A stretch of DNA of 64,000 bases from Rhodospirillaceae bacterium. Its GTDB lineage: Bacteria; Pseudomonadota; Alphaproteobacteria; Rhodospirillales; UBA2165. Location: NCBI GenBank assembly GCA_002723345.1, contig PBNV01000057.1, forward strand, positions 1 to 64,000, given 5' to 3'. Shown piece by piece: positions 63,694-64,000 of this stretch. The notes below the pieces were generated by a model. That model was not told where the DNA came from and did not search any database. It saw only the letters and a list, made by a program, of their open reading frames with translations. Made by a program: the position numbers and the translations under genes. Positions within the stretch are counted from its first letter, which is position 1. Each line of letters starts with the position of its first letter.

Positions 63694-64000
63694 ATGGGAG
63701 AGATACGAACCCCCCAAGAAATGCTGGGCCAGCTTATTTCCTTCAACACTATCTCTGCGCTGTCAAATAAAGACATGATCAAGTTTATAGCTGACTATCT
63801 CGCGGGCCACGGGATCAACTCCAGTACCGGCGGCAATGAGGATGGCACTAAAGCGGACCTGATTGCGACCATTGGCCCCAACGTGGAAGGTGGGTTAGTG
63901 CTCTCAGGTCATACAGACGTGGTGCCTGTGGAAGGTCAGGACTGGCACACGGATCCTTTCGAGATGGTGGAAGTGGGCGGTCGCATATACGGCCGAGGAA
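63694..64000 (+). CDS. argE: Acetylornithine deacetylase, partial (5' part)
   Basis: An M20-family deacetylase that runs off the right edge; 102 codons are visible. LIATIGPNVEGGLVLSGHTD and VVPVEGQDWHTDPF give the first metal-binding block (SGHTDVVPV) typical of ArgE. ATG 63694 has GAGGAAGAGAG about 12 nt upstream. It removes acetyl from N-acetylornithine in arginine synthesis. The second half with the remaining ligands is not visible. Confidence 0.88.
   Translation, partial: MGEIRTPQEMLGQLISFNTISALSNKDMIKFIADYLAGHGINSSTGGNEDGTKADLIATIGPNVEGGLVLSGHTDVVPVEGQDWHTDPFEMVEVGGRIYGRG

Noticed and set aside
1..64000. CRISPR arrays, insertion sequences, prophage genes, rRNA genes
   Set aside because: No regular repeat-spacer pattern, transposase or integrase motifs, phage structural genes or rRNA sequences were recognised on reading the window.

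Overview
This window looks like a chromosome segment from a free-living, aerobic, Gram-negative alphaproteobacterium, probably marine or Rhodospirillales-like. The pointers are an aa3-type cytochrome oxidase operon with Cox11 and DUF983, ctaB next to thrC and an M16 peptidase, ubiquinone genes (ubiA and two COQ7-type genes), a glutathione-dependent formaldehyde pathway, TauE/SafE, ScsB/DsbD and several glutathione S-transferases. No plasmid or phage backbone genes, insertion sequences or CRISPR arrays were seen. Base composition is uneven by eye: about 5.3-8.6 kb and 24.1-25.9 kb are AT-rich, while 51.7-58.8 kb is GC-rich.

Layout. 0-5.3 kb: MDR oxidoreductase, alpha/beta hydrolase, amidohydrolase, rmuC, ubiA. 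5.3-8.6 kb: a decayed GST gene, then an AT-rich pair with overlapping ends (methyltransferase and PhyH-type dioxygenase). 8.6-13.6 kb: a catabolic group with a GST, a Rieske dioxygenase (beta and alpha subunits), a frameshifted OsmC-like gene and an AhpD-like gene. 13.8-16.1 kb: two small envelope proteins, a conserved protein of unknown function and a second COQ7-like protein. 16.3-22.9 kb: eight minus-strand genes joining the YjfL-YgiB-YgiC-type module (DUF350, DUF1190, ATP-grasp ligase) to an AdoMet-decarboxylase-like protein, DUF3326, a duplicated DUF1538 transporter and two small PII-type proteins. 23-26 kb: GST, tRNA-Leu(CAA), an AT-rich SGNH membrane protein and a degenerate tRNA-Leu-like remnant. 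26.2-31.6 kb: VTT protein, dsbB, coq7 and EamA transporter, facing a peroxiredoxin and ScsB. The peroxiredoxin has an in-frame TGA exactly where the peroxidatic cysteine belongs, with a hairpin behind it, so it is read as a selenoprotein.

31.9-36.6 kb: yqgE, then a phthalate-degradation-like group (MarR regulator, dihydrodiol-type dehydrogenase, Rieske oxygenase, 4,5-dihydroxyphthalate-decarboxylase-like protein) with a perfect palindrome between its divergent arms. 36.7-41 kb: M16 peptidase, thrC, M32 carboxypeptidase. 41-48.8 kb: ctaB, a heme-copper-oxidase-like subunit that lacks the helix VII His pair, DUF420 and a 33-residue membrane ORF on the minus strand; coxB, coxA, cox11, coxC and DUF983 on the plus strand. 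48.8-51.3 kb: a SPINDLY-type glycosyltransferase and cysC. 51.7-55.3 kb: a MacAB-type exporter whose adaptor carries an LTxxQ (Spy/CpxP-like) insertion. 55.9-58.8 kb: adhC, fghA, TauE/SafE. 58.9-64 kb: unknown protein, tRNA-Gly(CCC), OmpA-like lipoprotein, apaG, folE, trkH and the start of argE.

The strongest candidates for new biology are the selenocysteine peroxiredoxin (28824-29306), the ATP-grasp/AdoMetDC/DUF1538/PII cluster (16267-22867), the MacA-LTxxQ adaptor (51725-53371) and the oxidase-like subunit (41976-43364). All assignments come from reading motifs in the sequence; no database search was run.
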